Of a DNA stretch of 64,000 nucleotides, positions 63,133 through 64,000 are shown one piece after another (position 1 is the first letter of the stretch; the number at the start of each line of letters is the position of its first letter). The translations under genes and the position numbers were made by a program. The notes beneath the pieces were generated by a model. The model was not told where the DNA came from, made no database searches, and saw nothing but the letters and a program-made list of their open reading frames with translations. This DNA is from Nymphaea colorata (taxonomy: Eukaryota; Streptophyta; Magnoliopsida; Nymphaeales; Nymphaeaceae): assembly GCF_008831285.2 (NCBI RefSeq), contig NC_045144.1, positions 23,949,716 to 24,013,715 of the forward strand. Direction: 5' to 3'.

Positions 63133-64000
63133 ATGGCGCTTCAGCTGTCAGGGTTTCTTCTGATCTTCCTTCTTCGTATTCTTGCTCATATCTGCAGATC
63201 ACCTGTGGCTGCACTCGATAGCATCTTTGTCTTCAATGGCTTCCAGCGGTCGGACTTGAGCTTATCAGACTCTGCAACCGTTAACGAGATGGGGGCCCTT
63301 TGCCTGACTAACGGTAGTCGTAGCATGATCACCTGTGGCTGCACTCGATAGCATCTTTGTTTTCAACAGCTTCCAGCAGTCAGACTTGAGCTTATCAGAC
63401 TCTACAACCGTTAACGAGACGAGGACCCTTTTCCTGACTAATGATAGTCGTAGCATGAATTCAGCCATCAAAGGCCATGCATTCAATCGTTCCATTCTTC
63501 AATTAAAAAAACTCTCCCTTTGCTAGGACAACCCAATCATTCAGTACTCATTCCGTGTTTGACATTGTATCGGAGTTCCAGGAGTTAGGTGGCCATGGCT
63601 TCGCCTTCGTCGTGGCGCCCTCCACCAACTTCTCTGATGCCACTAGAGGCCGCTACCTCGACCTCTTCAACGAGTCGAACAACAGAAACCCCACCAATCA
63701 TATATTTTCAGTTGAATTCGACACCGCTCAACAAGCAATTTTGATGGATACAAATGCAAGCCATGTGGCCATCAACGTTAACCGTGTAATATCCAATGCC
63801 CCTGCAGCTGCTGCTTACTATATAGAGTATGGCAAGATGGAATGGGTGGTTCTAGATAGCAAGACGACCATTCAGGCATGGATAGAATATGATGGACAGA
63901 TGAAGCAGCTGAATGTCACCATAGCTCCATTGTCACACCCACTCCAGCCTAACCGCTCACTCATTTCATATCCCATTGATCTGTCCCCTATTCTGCTTGA
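63133..64000 (+). pseudogene. L-type lectin receptor kinase, 5' part, disrupted
   Basis: L-type lectin receptor kinases are plasma-membrane proteins with an extracellular legume-lectin domain and an intracellular kinase. The ATG at 63133 gives a hydrophobic signal peptide (MALQLSGFLLIFLLRILAH), then the lectin start FVFNGFQRSDLSLSDSATVN. From 63537 the lectin domain continues openly to the window edge: GGHGFAFVVAPSTNFSDATR, NPTNHIFSVEFDT, NASHVAINVN and IQAWIEYDGQMKQLNVTIAP. Two lesions separate start and body: a 130-bp tandem duplication (63197-63456) and an extra A in an A7 run (63505-63511), each shifting the frame. The transmembrane and kinase parts lie beyond the window. It could be a pseudogene, or the A7 could be a sequencing error, but the duplication alone breaks the frame. 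Confidence 0.85.
63197..63456. repeat. 130-bp tandem duplication in the lectin domain start
   Basis: Copies 63197-63326 and 63327-63456, both starting gatcacctgtggctgcactc. They differ at roughly a dozen positions, so this is an old event rather than an assembly error. 130 is not a multiple of three, so it shifts the reading frame. Confidence 0.95.

Overview
This window is nuclear DNA from a flowering plant. The evidence is an R2R3-MYB gene with the classic three-exon structure, a rearranged plant-specific DUF810/MUN-domain (UNC-13/PATROL1-like) gene relic, an L-type lectin receptor kinase start, and plant-type Ty1/copia, Ty3/gypsy (Tat-like) and L1-type LINE elements. Base composition is AT-rich with long dinucleotide microsatellites. 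The species cannot be named from this. Most of the window is intergenic DNA and decayed transposons. Only one gene looks intact.

Layout. 1-14.6 kb: a gene-poor stretch with one clear gene, a MYB26-like transcription factor (2611-3895, +), plus a 154-bp tandem duplication, microsatellites and a short hAT-type MITE with near-perfect 8-bp target duplications (11238-11415). 14.6-19.7 kb: an almost full-length but dead copia element on the minus strand, with both LTRs, a primer-binding site and remnants of gag, protease, integrase, reverse transcriptase (RT) and RNase H. 21.6-27.5 kb: two diverged direct repeats, each carrying a compound microsatellite and a block resembling the neighbouring Tat LTR.

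27.9-36.4 kb: the 3' part of a Tat-lineage gypsy element on the minus strand. It has a 4.1-kb LTR with a recognisable TATA promoter and a perfect 277-bp tandem duplication in U3, then integrase, a second (archaeal-type) RNase H, RNase H and RT. It is cut off by a 100-N assembly gap (36423-36522). 37.06-37.73 kb: a GC-rich minisatellite with a period of about 57 bp.

38.6-53.8 kb: exons of a DUF810 gene family member on the minus strand, in the wrong order (middle exons, then an N-terminal exon, then C-terminal exons) and with stops and frameshifts. This is best read as two collapsed tandem pseudogene copies. A copia fragment and a LINE lie immediately upstream, and the same copia-LINE composite occurs again about 8 kb away. 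48.8-49.5 kb holds a 0.33-kb tandem duplication that looks like a gene leader.

57.9-60.5 kb: a second decayed copia on the minus strand, abruptly joined at 60539 to an LTR-like sequence with its own TATA box. 63.1 kb to the end: the start of a lectin receptor kinase gene broken by a 130-bp duplication and a 1-bp insertion, running off the window.

No operon, CRISPR array, rRNA or convincing tRNA gene was seen, and I found no sign of a wholly new biological system. The most informative items are the DUF810 rearrangement, the long Tat LTR, the repeated copia-LINE composite, the minisatellite, the MITE and the broken receptor-kinase start.
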